64,000 nucleotides of DNA, from positions 7,598,150-7,662,149 of the forward strand of contig NC_049984.1 in assembly GCF_000003815.2 (NCBI RefSeq), in the 5' to 3' direction. A model generated the notes under the pieces. It was not told the DNA's origin and made no database searches. It saw nothing but the letters and a program-made list of their open reading frames with translations. A program made the translations under genes and the position numbers. The stretch is from Branchiostoma floridae (taxonomy: Eukaryota > Chordata > Leptocardii > Amphioxiformes > Branchiostomatidae). Shown piece after piece: positions 1 to 13,356 of the stretch (positions are counted from its first letter, which is position 1; each line of letters opens with the position of its first letter).

Positions 1-2864
1 TAAGATACATTAGCCGACCTTGTATTTACTGGCCGGCCGACTTCAATTTCTACAATTAGACCACCGATCCACGAAGCCTGGCAGAGGCTAATTCTTATGA
101 TGACGATAATAACTGTTTATGTGGCGGAATTACGAGTACTAGCATAGGAGTTTACATTAGACTTGTCCTGTATCAGGGACAATGTTTTCCTCAGTCAAAT
201 GTTCAGAATTTACCTAATCTCTCTCGGTTGACACTAGAAGTACTGGCCTTAGTTTCTTTCATAATGTTTAGGCACACTTTATCAAATCTTTTTACAAAAT
301 GAATGAGTACTTCTCAAGTCAACTTTCGGCTCATATCGCTCCTTTTCCGGCAAGCTCTTTGAACATTTCCTTGTCAATTTCCCGAGAGCCTTCCTATTTC
401 TTCCTTTGGGCAAATAAGTACTTAACGCGCCATGAGTTTTCATAATCATTTCGTCTCATTAGTTTCACTTGGTAGATTTTTTTGAGGGTTATATTGAAAG
501 TAGCAGATTTTTTTCATAAAGCACAACGTCTTTGTGCATGCTGTGCAGGTTAACAAACTGGAAATATTTGACACAAGCTTATTTGACACAACTTTAACAG
601 CATATATCATACTACTAGTCATATATCTTACAATCTGGTCATAACTGCATAGTAAGGGGCCAGGCCAAGCAGCTTTCGGGAACGAAAAGTATGATATAAA
701 AGACACCAAACTACACAAGACGTAAATAGAATAGTCGTGGACATTATTTGTGCATATTTTCGTGTATACATTTCTATTCTATTTTTCGTTTCCACAAACA
801 GCCCGGCCGGGCCCCAGTTTGGAAATGTCATGTAGGCCTAACTAGTGGCTATTGGCTGCCCTACCTTTCGCCGTGCTGTCCGCACCAAGCGTCGCCATCT
901 GCGTGACCCACTCACGACTCCCCGTCATTTGCAGCACTCTTTGTAGCATCTTCTTTCGTCTCTGCTTTTATCTTTGAAGAGTTAACGTTCTCGGCCGGGA
1001 CAACTCCTTCTCTTCCCGACTATGTACAGCAAGTGCCAGTGCTTAGACCACTGACCTTTCCCATGTATGCAAATTATGCATTCTAAAACGGCGTCGTCCA
1101 TTCATGAGTGTCGGAAGTGACACTTCATTGGTTGAAGATAATGTCAAGGTTGCCATACAAGGTGTTTGACCGAATCCCACGTTTAAACCACGTGTACTTG
1201 GCTAACCAACCAGCTTTTTACACCTGTCGCCGTGCACCCGTGTTTTAGATATTTGTTTGCTGAGAAGGGGAGCTCTGGAGATAGAGACAAGAGGGTCAAT
1301 GACCTCTCGTAACACGTTAACGGGAGATATAGAATGCTTTTTAAATGTTTTGTTCTCCTTCTAAAATTTTGAATCAAGTTATTTCCAAAATGGTTCACGC
1401 TGTCACTTTAGAGAAATAAAGTGACATGCAGTAGTTCGTCTGTGTTTACAGTGTATGCGTGCAGCTTAGGAATGCATTTTTTATATCCTATAATTCTAGG
1501 AGTTTTATCTCCAATGATTAGCCACAAAGGCACATTTTCGGTCTTTGTGCTATGACATTGAAATCGAAATAACATTACTTTTGGTAGGTGGTAGCTTGAA
1601 AAGTAGAGGTCATTTTACCAGAAAGGATGGGGAATATCTGCGTTTACTCGCAAATGATACCTTTCTAGATTTCCATTTAAGCCTTAAAGAAACACAAACG
1701 TAAAAAATCCAGACAACACAATTCCTTATTTATGTAGAAACTTTTTTTTCATTCTATGAAGTGCATTATAAACATAGAAAATCATTCAAAATCCAAAACC
1801 CAAGCTTTCTTGCATATCAATTCTCAGGTCGAGTTACTGCAATATAAAGGGCATAACTCCCCATTGTTCTTTTGCTCATATCACGCACATGTTTACATGA
1901 ACAGAGCACCAACAGACTCGTAGCCCAGCTACAAATTAACATATTGTCAATGATAATACATTACACGCGTAATTCAAAATTGATAACGAAGAGGTAACAT
2001 ACCAGAAATACCAATAAATACTATTCCATTAATGCTTACTCGAAATTAAATTTCAATTGTATATTGAGATTTAACATTTCAAGTGGTGTGACTCATTCAA
2101 GAAAACAGCTCTCCCACAAAGTTCGGGACCAGTTCTTAATCAGATATTCGGCGACAAGCCGCTAAGTGGCGCAAGTAATCAGTCCGGTCCGTCAGTTTCC
2201 AACTATACGCCTGTCATGCATAATTTCAGCCTCCACTCAAGCACATGCTTTTCAATACAAGATAAGATCCCGATATTTCTGATTCTTGGGTTGAAAGGTG
2301 TAGTCTGGCACAGACTATTTGCACTCCCTCTCAGAAAATTGAAGAAAATATTTCTTTGAAACATCGCATTCCTTTATCGTTACAGGTTTAGCTAGACTGT
2401 CTTTACCTCGGAATGGCTTATATGTTGAGACCTTGTCTTCAGTCTTTTGTCATGTCTAGGCTATGCATTTCACTTTTCTTCGATATATTGCAACAAAAGT
2501 AATCTCAGCCCTACATGTAAGTCCATTTCTTCACTTTTTAGCTCTGCCTTGAAATACCAGCTCTCTTTCTTTCCGCAACATCCCTACAGAAACTTGATAA
2601 TCTGAACATTCTTCATCGTATTCCATCTCCAATCCTTCCAGTTTGTACAGCCTTCACTACGCATTCATTGCTTATATGTTTATGCCGACACATTGCTCAT
2701 TTCTGACTTCATTCTGACCCTACTTCGTATTCTTTACGCTAATTGCATTCGTAACATGAATAATTCTCTTTACACGTGGTGCGTGCATCTAGCACGTTTG
2801 TCACCATTATTCACATCTAGTAGAAAATTACAGTTATTTTCTTGCGTTTCTCTCTGCTTTTTTT
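1..2864. other. Gene-free 3' flank of the RGK GTPase gene
   Basis: No open frame here resembles a known protein, and none can be joined to a neighbour by plausible splicing. The stretch is AT-rich. It lies downstream of the minus-strand GTPase stop codon, so part of it is probably that gene's 3' UTR, but I saw no clear minus-strand AATAAA close to the stop. Around 60-107 there is a short segment (gatcc...agcctg...gaggctaat) resembling the right end of the foldback element at 27228-27420, probably a decayed relative. Confidence 0.5.
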
Positions 2865-5800
2865 TTACAACACAGACAGATTGTGACAAGACTTCGCCTT
2901 CATTCTTGCCACCCTATCCTTCTTACTGCTGAGCAGCCTCTCCAAAAACTCCATAAAACGTTCAAAGTAGCTTTTCTCCCTTTCGGGCTCCCTCCTTGGC
3001 TCCGTCCTCCTGGCTGATCTGATTCTGTTACGGAGTCGCCTCTGCTGATTGGCCAGTCGCCTGGCCTCAGTGCGCAGCCGCAGTTGTCTCACGGAACCCT
3101 CGAAGAGCTCGTCGACGTTATGGTTGAAGGTAGCCGAAGTTTCGATGAACTTGCAGTCCAGACCAACCGCGCACTCGACACCCTCTGAAACGTAGAAAAA
3201 AATACAATATAAAACCTAAGAAGATATGGATTATAATGACCTGGGTGATTGGTTGGGCTAGATCATCTGACCGTTCCAAAATGGCGGTGCCCATGCCGTG
3301 ATGGGTAAAACAGAACGGTTTATCGTGAGAAGAAAAACAACAACGAAGAAACGGAGAAATAAGGCAATCTTTTCCATGGCAATAGAAAGGGAGAGAGTCG
3401 TGGGTCGGTGATTTTAGTCTCTACCAAACTGACTACGCTGGCTATTAACGTTATAGGGAGAATGATTTGATCATGACGCCAGGGGAATTTTGCTAATAGA
3501 GAGTTTGGCAGGAGGGAAAACATTAACCTTAGCGTGGACTGACTCTCCTGGATAATTTCCCGATTTTTTTGCCGTTTTCTACGATCCCTGTACCCCGGCA
3601 GGAAAGCCAGGTGAAGGCTACGATGATTACCTTCTGAGGACACTTGTCGCCTTCGCTCGAGGTCGCTCTTGTTGGCGGCGATGATGATGGGCGTGTGGGC
3701 GGTCTTCTTCGCTCTCCTCAGGGACAAGGCCACGTCCGCCGCCCGCCGGAAGCTCTCCCTGTCCGTGGACGAGTACACGATGATGTAGGCGTCCCCGGCG
3801 TTTAGAAAACTCTCGTCGTCCGAATCGTACAGTTCCTGCAGAAAGCACAGTTAATGGAAACATGATTTTTACGACGAAATTGATCTCTTAACAGTAAAAA
3901 CATCTGAGTATATAATATAAAATCAATATCATATATAGAAGTACTAGAGTTATCAGGGGCATCGTCATTAGATAGATTTAAAAACGCTTGTTAGTTCTGT
4001 GTGTGAATAGCATGCGTGACCAGCTAATATATCTTGTAGATATACAGATAACAAAACAGCGGCACTATTTCCGAGTACATACCATACTCAGGTAGCTGTC
4101 TAACTTACGGGGTAGCTAAAGGCTTGTGTTTTAGCACAGACATGTTTCCAGTGCTCGACCTGATAGTCCTTCAGCACCAAGGACATGTACATGTCAACGC
4201 TTTGAACAGCCACCGCAGCCAGTGAACTGCACTGGCTTGTGAAGCGCCGATTCGCGAGTTTCTACATATCTAGATGGGTCAGACCTTGACGGCATAAGAG
4301 CCTGGGTTGCCACCTGGGTCGCCACCCACCCCACAACATTATAACCGCCAGCGCCCACGGAAGGCCGCGAGGGGGGCCACACCAGAGACAACTGGAATCA
4401 CTAACTCGTTAACGTCCCGCTGGGCAGCAATTTCCTCTCACATTAAAGGCGATTTCTGTGGTGAAAGAAAACACCTGCGTCTGGTCATTTGTCAGAATGA
4501 CGTAACTCTGACCAGCTCTTGGCGTCATTCTTCTGCACAATCTCCGCACGTTACATGTGAGGCGGGGAGTCAGATTACACCGCGAGCCACCATAAATCAT
4601 GGAAACATGAGCGTTTTGAATGTCGTCTGCACATTCATGTAATGAATGTCTGGCGCTTAAGTGTAGCAGTTAAGAAATTGGAGGTTAAACCCTCGCTGGC
4701 ACTGCGGGGGCGCGTCCGCCTATCATCTTGTCAATGGGTGCATTAGGTCCAATCGCTCTCTGTCCCCCCGAAGCAATTCCCCCTCCTATTGTCTAAATGG
4801 GTGTCCGTGGTAGAGAAATTTATCAATTACAGGTCAAAAGAACGGGTGGACTCGAGAATACGAATACGAGGGCCCGTGGACTTTATGGCAAAATTTACGG
4901 CGAGCAATGCTTCTCAATCTCTCAGATTTCAGTTACCTGATTCAATGTACAATGTACGAAGTGCAATCCTCGAGTTTAGACAAGAATCAGTGTGCAAATT
5001 GCCATGTTGTATGCATACAAATCCCATTCAAACCATAGCTCAACATTTACAATCTGTGGGGCTTAAGGGATGTTGAATATGACAGATGAGCCAATACATA
5101 GCGATTTTTCATGACGCTCGTTAAGTTTATATGGTTTATACAACACCCTTGATGGTAATGGTTTATACCTCCCGTCGGAAGGTACAGCCCCAGTATCGGT
5201 CCTCATTGATTCATCCATTTTGATTCGGAAAATGGAATAAAGCCACAGGGTCTGTTATGAATGAAGCCAATGCTGTCTCGTCAAAGGGTTTCCGATATAG
5301 GACATAAAAGAATACAGATATACATATACAGCTATTACGCAATAACAACAACATGGGTTATCTAATTATCCTATAGGAGATAATGGGCGCTAACGTTACG
5401 AAACATACGCTCATCCGTTAATCTATGTGGTACGACGCTCCCCAGATATTTGCTGACGCACTTCCGCTTCCGGTGACTTTGTGAGCCGTTGGCGCCCACA
5501 CTTAAGGACGCGTGATAGGATCGTCTGTCAATTTGCGACGTCCCAAACCCGTTGATTAGATTATGGCTATGTTGATACATGTGTAGTTAATATAGTGTCA
5601 CGATGGAGGCTTTTCACCCGACACGTTACATGGACAGCTGATTTTGATACATTACACAAGCCCTACTTCGAAGTACTGCCCGTTATTTTACGTTATTAAA
5701 CAGCGTTGCTCTTGTATAAAATGTTCATTTCTGGCACTTCTGTGTATCGTCCATCTCTGACCCACCAATTCATTTTTAAAAATCATCCGTTAGTGGATAA

Positions 5801-8800
5801 TAACCACTTGGCACACTTTTTTCCCGACTAACAGGGCAATAATCCAATAACGACCCGTCCTCCAGCTTCTGTCGCGCCATATTATTTCGGTATGACGCTG
5901 ATAGGAAAATAACACGCGGGATTGATCCATTGGACATTATCTGTGACAGAGGGTAGTTTCGAATCTGGCACAAATATCGATTTCCATTTTTTCCTCTGTC
6001 TCTCTTTCTATAACGAAAGGACAAACGGTCGTTCTGGCATTGTGGACTCAGGCCGGCAACGATCCGCGGCCTTCCATAAAGTGTCATGGGACATTTTCAT
6101 TAAGGAAATCTGCCGACACAGCCTATGGATAACCTTTATGTTTAATTCAGTAACCTTCTATATATTCTGATCCATCGAATAAAAATGACAAATGCTGTAA
6201 AATCGTACATAGGAACGAGCTACCTTTTTTGAATTCTTAAAGAAATACTTCTGAATGACTAGCCTCCACCAGGCCTACGGGGGAGCGGGGATCGTAGAAT
6301 TCGGAAAAAAAAATTGGGAAATTGGCCAGAGGAGTCAGTCTACGCTTGGATTCATGCGGCCGACCAACTCCGCTGGTAGCAAAACTCCCCTGGCAAATTA
6401 TTCTCCCTATGCTGATCGCCGTAGTCAGTCTGGTAGAGACTAGTCAATGACAATGTGGATGACGTTTTAGCGCAGCAACTTACACTATCGTGACCCTGAA
6501 TAAGCGATCACCCGCTTCAAACGCAACTTATACGCCTTAATCTAATCTCCGAGGTTATGCCGGGCCCCCAAACCGTAAAAAAATCCAATTACAAAGATAA
6601 TGGCAACATGAACCAGGTTAACAAGGGGAAAATGGATACCTCAGCAAAACGGGTAGAATGAAGCCAAGGCGAACAAACGATTTCTCTTCCTTTGCGTTTA
6701 GATGTGCGGTTGTGCATGTATGGTGGTAGCTCATCAACATTGATACGAGCAAACTAACTTTATCCATATGTTACGTATCGGATCTAAAAAATGTTAAGTT
6801 TGAGCCAAAGATGCATGCAGATGTTGCAATCCCAGATTTTGTCTTTGACATGCATGTGGGGGAAGCTACAATTTTGCCTGGGTTTCTTCTTGATTTGTAC
6901 AATTCTCCTAAACCCACATCAAACCCACGAGTTCCTTATTGTAACGTTAACGTTATATCGATGACTCATAGCCGGCGCCTCCTTCATTTGATATTCCTCT
7001 CACACCTTGCTGTCTTCTGTCCTTCGATTGCTAGTATTCCTCACTTTCACCATCTTGTCTTCAATCCACTCTGGCACCCCGGTTTGGGCTGGCGAACGTT
7101 TCCAGATAAGAAATAATCGGGAACCATTTTCTATCATTTGAACCATCTCGCACCGCAGTTTATTTCATTTCCCTACGCTCCCTCATGACGTCACACGTTC
7201 GAACGTTCATGCCCTCTATTTCTCCTTGGCTTTAGAAAAAACAAGAATGGACTAGTGTTAAAGTTCTTACCGTGGCGGGAATATCGGTGATTGACATCAC
7301 CGCTGCCGATCCGTCGACTTTGACGTCTTTTTGAAATGCATTCCTCAGCCCGTACCCTGAATGGGAAGACGAAAGTTAGTCACACATTTGAAGACGTAAT
7401 AGATGTGGGTGTTTCTGCCATGAATGTGGTTGCGCAAAAGTCTTTTTAAAACGCTGACGTAATGCATCAATTGTAGACGTTGACATGAATACGAAATACA
7501 AAACTTAGATACAAATCCGATCGCGACACTCATATAGGCTGGTGATAAATTTAACATAGTATAAATGATTATCAAACCTCTGAGCCTTTAAATAGTATTG
7601 CAATATTTCTAATAAGAGTACCGTATCTAGCTGCACATGGTTACTGTAATGGCTACCTGTTATCTTGTTTTAAACTACGCACTGGTATTCACAAAATAAG
7701 TTTTTGATTGTCCATGAGTTTGATTGCCCATGAGAATGCGTCTATGCATCAATCCATGTATCCCCAAAAAACTCGCCAACGAGATTGTGTGCTGTCGTGC
7801 GTACCATTGCAAACTTCAATGCCTAATTTAAATTCATTACAGACCACTTTTGACTTTTTCAAGCAATCCATCTTTGAAACGCCATGGATTAATAAATCAT
7901 GAGGACTGGCAGCGTCGGTCGTCCATGAACGAAACGGCACGCCCACCTGTGTAGGCGACCGTTAAATAACGGTCGTCCAGGAGTCCTTCAAAAATGTCGA
8001 TTTTGAGTACGCAATTATTTTGGAGTACGAAAAAAATAGGCAAGCTTTGACGTCATGGCGCAAACACTCGAGTCGAGAATAGAAAAAGGTGCATTGATAT
8101 GATTATTATTCATATTTTGCGTGACGACATATGCGCGTGGCTATTAATATCAGCGGAAGAAAGAGTCACCTTGTGAAGAGATACTGTTTAATGTCAATTC
8201 GCCGCGGGCTATTTTTGAAACATTTGACGCAATCCGACGACGGCACTCAAAGGGAAAAATTGATTTTCTGTCTGTTTTCCATCTATCCTTACCCTTTGTT
8301 AAAAGTCACTTTCGGCGTTGTATATTGGGTTGGATCTGGGTGATACCATGGTTTAAAGCCCATTATGTAGTGTAAGCACAATTCAGAAATTAGATTTTCC
8401 TACCTTTTGACATAGTAAGCTAAATCAACATTAAAGCATTTGCATACTAGTATCCATTGAAAAGTTACATTAACGAGAATATTTTCAATTTTGGGGCAAA
8501 ATGTGTATCTTTAATGTAGGGTATTTTTTCGACCATAACCTCTTTCGTCCCCTGTCGTCAAACACTGTTTATTAATCACTTAACACGGCCAAATCGGGAT
8601 ATTAATACTCAGAAGACTCAGATGTGTAATCGGTCAAGGGAGAGGGGCGTCTTCTGCTCGGCACGTAATTATAAGAGCGAATGAATCAAATCAAATCTAT
8701 CGATTTCCTTTCAAATCTCTCGGACCGTTGCCATCCCAGCTGTCGAACGTAGTTTGTGTGTTATGCTGACTATGATTTTTCGCATCTGCCATTCATATTA

Positions 8801-8853
8801 TGTTCTGTGGTTTGCTGAGTAAAGTTAGCAGATAATTGGTGCGCCACCCTCCA

Positions 8854-8944
<91 letters not shown>

Positions 8945-9513
8945 GTATATAAATCTACCCAACCAAAGAACACAGACGTGGACTGGCGTGGTATACTTTC
9001 ATCCTATACTCGCTAGCGGTGCCCTTAAAACCGACGCGCTTATATAAGGATAATACAATAAGAAAACTAGTTTGATTCCAGTTCTGTTCAATATCGATGT
9101 TTTGTTATCACAAAAATAATTAATAGTTATTTTTCTACTTCAGTTACACTTTTTTGTAGGTACACTGACAGAACGATGAAAGACTGGACTGTACCTGGCA
9201 TGGTATCAGGGTCTAGGAAAGGATCATCGCAGTCGCCGCCGTCACTATCGGACTCGTACCCTCCGTCTGCCCCCACGAACTGCCGGGCGAGCTCGGTCTT
9301 CCCGACGCCCTCTCCCCCGAGGAGCACCACGCGGTGGATCGCCGTCCCCACCGCCTCCTCTTCCTCGCCGGACGACAGCGAGTCGACATCGGAGTCCCAG
9401 CCGCTGTCCTCCCGACACTCCTTGGCGAGGTCCTCGTAGGAGAGGTTGGTGAGCGATCGGCGGGAGACCGCGGCGAGCTGCTGCAGACACCGCTTACAAC
9501 TGGTCAGTGTCAT
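2865..9513 (-). CDS. RGK-family small GTPase (RRAD/GEM/REM-like), four coding exons
   Basis: Ras-like GTPase of the Rad/Gem/Rem (RGK) class. In vertebrates these bind the beta subunit of voltage-gated calcium channels and calmodulin and regulate the cytoskeleton. Coding exons on the minus strand are 9195-9513, 7271-7356, 3631-3835 and 2865-3184; the phases fit and give 309 aa, normal for RGK proteins. Visible motifs are the P-loop GGEGVGKT (about residues 66-73), NKSD (G4, about 190-193), KFIETSA (G5, about 215-221), a long basic C-terminal extension, and the C-terminus KSCHNLSVL, which is diagnostic of RGK proteins, with no CaaX prenylation box. An acidic, Ser-rich stretch precedes the P-loop and a second follows it. 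No conventional G3 (DxxG) is seen; the equivalent region reads DIPATELYD. The start is the first Met of the exon; a good acceptor at 9545-9546 implies a 5' UTR intron. Which vertebrate paralogue is closest is not resolved. Confidence 0.93.
3415..3551 (+). mobile_element. MITE-like foldback element, copy 1 (RGK intron 3)
   Basis: This segment starts tagtctctaccaaactgact and ends ggactgactctcctgg. Its reverse complement matches 6326-6442 over most of its length, sharing the termini, an internal agggagaat block and ccaggggaattttgcta. The ends are roughly inverted (gactgactacg against gtcagtctacg). It has no coding capacity and looks like a non-autonomous element. Confidence 0.65.
6326..6442 (-). 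mobile_element. MITE-like foldback element, copy 2 (RGK intron 2)
   Basis: Reverse-oriented relative of the element at 3415-3551. It reads ccagaggagtcagtctacgc at the left and agtcagtctggtagagacta at the right, with shared internal blocks. It lies in the intron between coding exons 2 and 3 of the RGK GTPase gene. It does not code. Confidence 0.65.
8856..8944. repeat. Compound microsatellite (TC)n-(ATCT)n
   Basis: A pure TC run of about 26 units at 8856-8908 is followed by nine ATCT units to 8944. It lies in RGK intron 1 and is probably length-polymorphic. Confidence 0.97.
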
Positions 9514-10067
9514 GGTCGTGGAGCGTTCCTGTTCACCTCTCGGTCTGGAAAAGGAAATAAAAAGCGTGCTTAACTTGATGAAAATGATGAAACGGTACCG
9601 ATCACTTCAGTCTTCGCCCAGATAACACACCGTAAAGATGTTCACCGCACATGTACACCACACAGACAACCACTAGCGCGGCGTGAACGTCAAGCATACA
9701 TCCTATGATCATTCACAAAAATCTGCCCCGCCTCACGACTGACTGTGGATGAATCAAAACCGTAGTTAAGGAGAGGGCGTCGGTGCGTGCCCGGGTTTTA
9801 ACCGCAGAAAGCGTCTATACCCATGCGAATATGCGTGTTAAACCCTCCACGCCCATTTCTCTGGATGAGGAGCCACTACTATCACTACCCGGGGAGGCGC
9901 GCTTTGCCCTACCGTGAGATCAGTCGCGTTGGAGCCGCTGTGGCTGACCGGGGAACCCACGTAGCTTCACACAGTACCATTCGAAAGCCTTGCAGAATCA
10001 GCCGAGTTCCTGTGTTCTCCGTGTGCACTAGGAGCCGACTGTGTTCCCTTACAACCTCGCCACACGG

Positions 10068-10132
10068 TTTAAATAGCGGATTCGCCGCGATCTTCTGCGC
10101 ATGTCGGTGTTTGCGGTTGTGTGGTGACGTCA
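10068..10132 (-). promoter_or_regulatory. Candidate core promoter of the RGK gene: CRE plus TATA-like box
   Basis: Upstream of the RGK start codon, on the gene's strand, there is a perfect CRE palindrome TGACGTCA at 10125-10132. About 50 bp downstream in the direction of transcription is a TATA-like TATTTAAA at 10068-10075. The surrounding 200 bp are locally GC-rich. The order and spacing suit a promoter that starts near 10040, with a 5' UTR intron ending at the acceptor at 9545-9546. The assignment is inference; no transcript data are available. Confidence 0.4.
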
Positions 10133-11464
10133 CTCGCTACTTGAGCGCCTGCAGGTTCAGGTTATGACATCATGTGTCCCGGCATCCCACAGGAGACCCT
10201 CTTAAATCACAGCTTCCAGCCAATGCCTGAGCCAATGCAGTCCCAGCGGTTATCGATCCACCTAATTCGCCTCAGGATCCGAGCTGTTGACATCTATATA
10301 GATCGCCGAATTACTTAGAAGCGATGATAACCGTCTCCGCTGCGTGCCAACGAAATACTACACAGATAACCAACAACATCCACGGGCATAATCATTTGAT
10401 CCATTTAACGATCTATCCAGATAGACAGAGGATGTTTGTGAGATTTTTAAAGTCTCTTTACTTTGGGAACTTTGGGATTCCAAGTAGGCAATCCTGTTTT
10501 TTTTATAGTTCCCAAACAGTGCTGCTGTTAGGGACCCAGAAAAGCTCACAGGAAGGCCAGGCTTTCCTTTCCAAAAGCCTTGACTTCGCGCTGAAGATGC
10601 GGTGCTGCCGGTTTACTTGGAAATTGCCATCGATTACGAGTTGACCTTACAAGCTTCGAGGTCAGGGTCAACAGAAAAGACGTTCCCTCCCAGCTCTCAC
10701 CCCACGATTACGATGCGAAGACACGCCGAGTATAAAATCAGTTGCTATGATGACTACAATTTTCCCGTGATATTTTAGTCCCTTTTGCTATGCGTCATGG
10801 TAGTGGTGTGCGTTTCGGTTGTTGGTTAACAAATGAGTGATGTTTAGGAACAAATTTCCCGTAGCGCGGTCTGTGGGGATGTAAGAAGAGATGATCAGCA
10901 ATGTTGACTGAGTTGGCGGGAAAAGGGCCTCATCTTATTACATCACATACATTCCCAGACGGCGCCCTCACTTGCTATATCAGTAAACCCCGGTCTGAGT
11001 GGGGTGAAGTTGTTACTTTGTCAACGATTTTCATGCTGGCACAAGATGAAGAAAACAGAGCTGATTCAGAAAATAAATTGTGGATGAAATAAAACATTCA
11101 CTCATAAATAAGCGAAAGGGGGTGTTAAAAAAGATAAAGCTTGAAAGACCGGGAATCAAATATTTGACTATTTTCAGATGATGTTATTTGAGTCACCGCT
11201 TTCTGAGAATAGGTAAGACGCTGGAGGTTCACCCCGCCATTTGTCGCCTCACGTTTTCCTTCGACACCTTCTCCGTCTTGACGCACGCGGCTATCTAACG
11301 AGATAATATATCAGGGGATATACGTGACTAATCAGTACTTTAGCTTTGGCAGTATCTGCGGGGCTGGTGCATTCGTTATCCGTCTCAAGGGAACACAGAA
11401 GTCACGACACATTTATCAAAGTAGTAAATACATAGTGCTGTCGCAAACGGCCTGTAAGTTCAGT

Positions 11465-11608
11465 ACTCACCAAGCAAAGGTTCGGCTCCGGCTGTTTTTT
11501 GACGCGTTTTAGGCGTTTTCATCGGGCTTTTTATTTAAACTGTACACAGAAAGCCTAAACTGTTACTACGTCCAAAAACAGCCGGAGCCGAACCTCTGCT
11601 TGGAGAGT
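11465..11608. mobile_element. MITE with about 35 bp terminal inverted repeats, TA-flanked
   Basis: The left arm (ctcaccaagcaaaggttcgg ... ctccggctgttttt) and the right arm (aaaaacagccggagccgaac ... ctgcttggagag) are inverted copies with only about two mismatches. TA dinucleotides flank both ends, as expected for a Tc1/mariner- or PIF-type target duplication. The roughly 70 bp core has no coding capacity. Confidence 0.85.
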
Positions 11609-13324
11609 ATGTAAACCGCATTAAAATCAGTGCTGTATGGCCATGTTGTCAGTTACCGTTACTGAATCAGTAGATAAATGCAAATACATGGTTTCAAATG
11701 TTTTCCCCTGCTAAATCTATTCTATCCACAACATATTTTCCAACAACAGATCTGAGACCATTTACCAAACAAATGACGTGTTACATGCGACAATGAGATA
11801 ACGCACTTGTAGGAACAATGTACTGTCCTTGGTTTGTTTCAATATTATTCCTACATGTACCCATTTTTACCTTGGCCATGACCCCATGAAATCCACAAGA
11901 GATACCGTTACATGCCCTACTTGTTACGTAGTTGTAGTGTTTCCACATGTAGCTGTAGATTAGTCTCTCAGCATGGTTGCTTTTGTCACACTCTGTACCT
12001 TATACAATTTTTGCGCAAGTTCATATACGTATAAGTTCATATTAGATAAAAAAAAAGATTGTGTCGAAAATTAACGTTACCACTTCGGAGAGATTTTATT
12101 TGTAACGTGACTAAAAGAAGTGGGACAAGAAATTCATAAAACACAGATAAGATAGATGCATATCAAGTTTTCTGGCTGCCCCTTTAGCAGATTTTCAAGA
12201 GAACAATTGTAGCATACTGCGAAATCCTGCTGATTCATACCAAGTCATCTTTTAAAGAAGTGAACGTAAACATATTCCCCTAGTACCTCAGGGAACTGTT
12301 CCAATGCTTTATGACAATTTAGTGGTTCGAACGTACCGAGAGAGTTACCGGAGACATTCAGAGACGCTCAGATGTGATTTTGAAATCGATTTTGTGGCCA
12401 GAGGAGCGTTAGAATGAATCCTGGGTTCAGTGGAAACAAAGACCCAGTTTGGCGGGAAAATTACCTCATGACGTCATTCAAACTGCTTTCAATGTCGAGC
12501 GATGTTAGGATAGAGATCTATCATGTGTCTAAATGTGAAAAAGTATATTGATACAAACGTCTTGTTTTCGAGTTTCTGCGAAATCTACAGGTCAGTCAAC
12601 CAAGCCAAATGAGTCACTGGCTCAAGAGGGTAGTTACTAAAGTCATTCAAGTGTTTATGATGGAAAGCATATGGCTGAGACAAGACTAGTATTAACGTTA
12701 CTGCGTTATTCACTACCCAAAACGTGAGACGCGAATCGCACACTTCACCGCGTCCTAATGCATAACGTTACACTTCGCCGTGAATGCGTTCATTGACCCA
12801 CAGCAACTATCGCAAACTCTTTTATGGGCCTTCCGTGTCTCTCGTGGATTTGTTTGTCGCGATTTTGGCACTCGGTGCAATCTCCGAAGGTGTGTAAAAT
12901 ATTGTCACAACCTTCCTTCGTGGCCATTTCAGACGACGTTTCGATCACACGTTCGAATTCACTGTCAGAAATTGGTCCATCATCACTTCCCGCCTACGCG
13001 TTGTCATGGGAGACAAAGTCTTACCGCGGCACGAGAAGATAACGCACATGTCGTGTGGACGATAATTTGAGCACGATGCTGAAAGGAAGAGAAAGCCCGC
13101 TTTTTAGATTTCTTACAGAGGTTAAATTGCCTTCACCTGTCGACGCCCACGCTGCGCGGGAGAAAGGTATAAAGATCAGCGGAATGTCAACTATAAAGCA
13201 CTTTCAACCCACTGGAGGTCAAGTTCAACTTTGAATTGCGCCATTGTGCACGCAACTGCTGGAAGATCGTTACTCATCAACAATCGGTAAATCCGATTTC
13301 TGACGATCAACGTGATGAGATCAT

Positions 13325-13356
13325 ACCATGATCACTTGCACAAACGTGATCATGGT
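13325..13356. repeat. Perfect inverted repeat, 11 bp arms
   Basis: accatgatcac at 13325-13335 and gtgatcatggt at 13346-13356 are exact reverse complements separated by 10 bp. It could form a hairpin or be a dimeric protein-binding site. Confidence 0.8.

Noticed and set aside
4640-4720. tRNA-like phrase (ggcgcttaagtgtagcagtt ... gaggttaaaccctcgc)
   Set aside because: The box A and box B matches are weak and the cloverleaf does not close. At most it is an eroded SINE.
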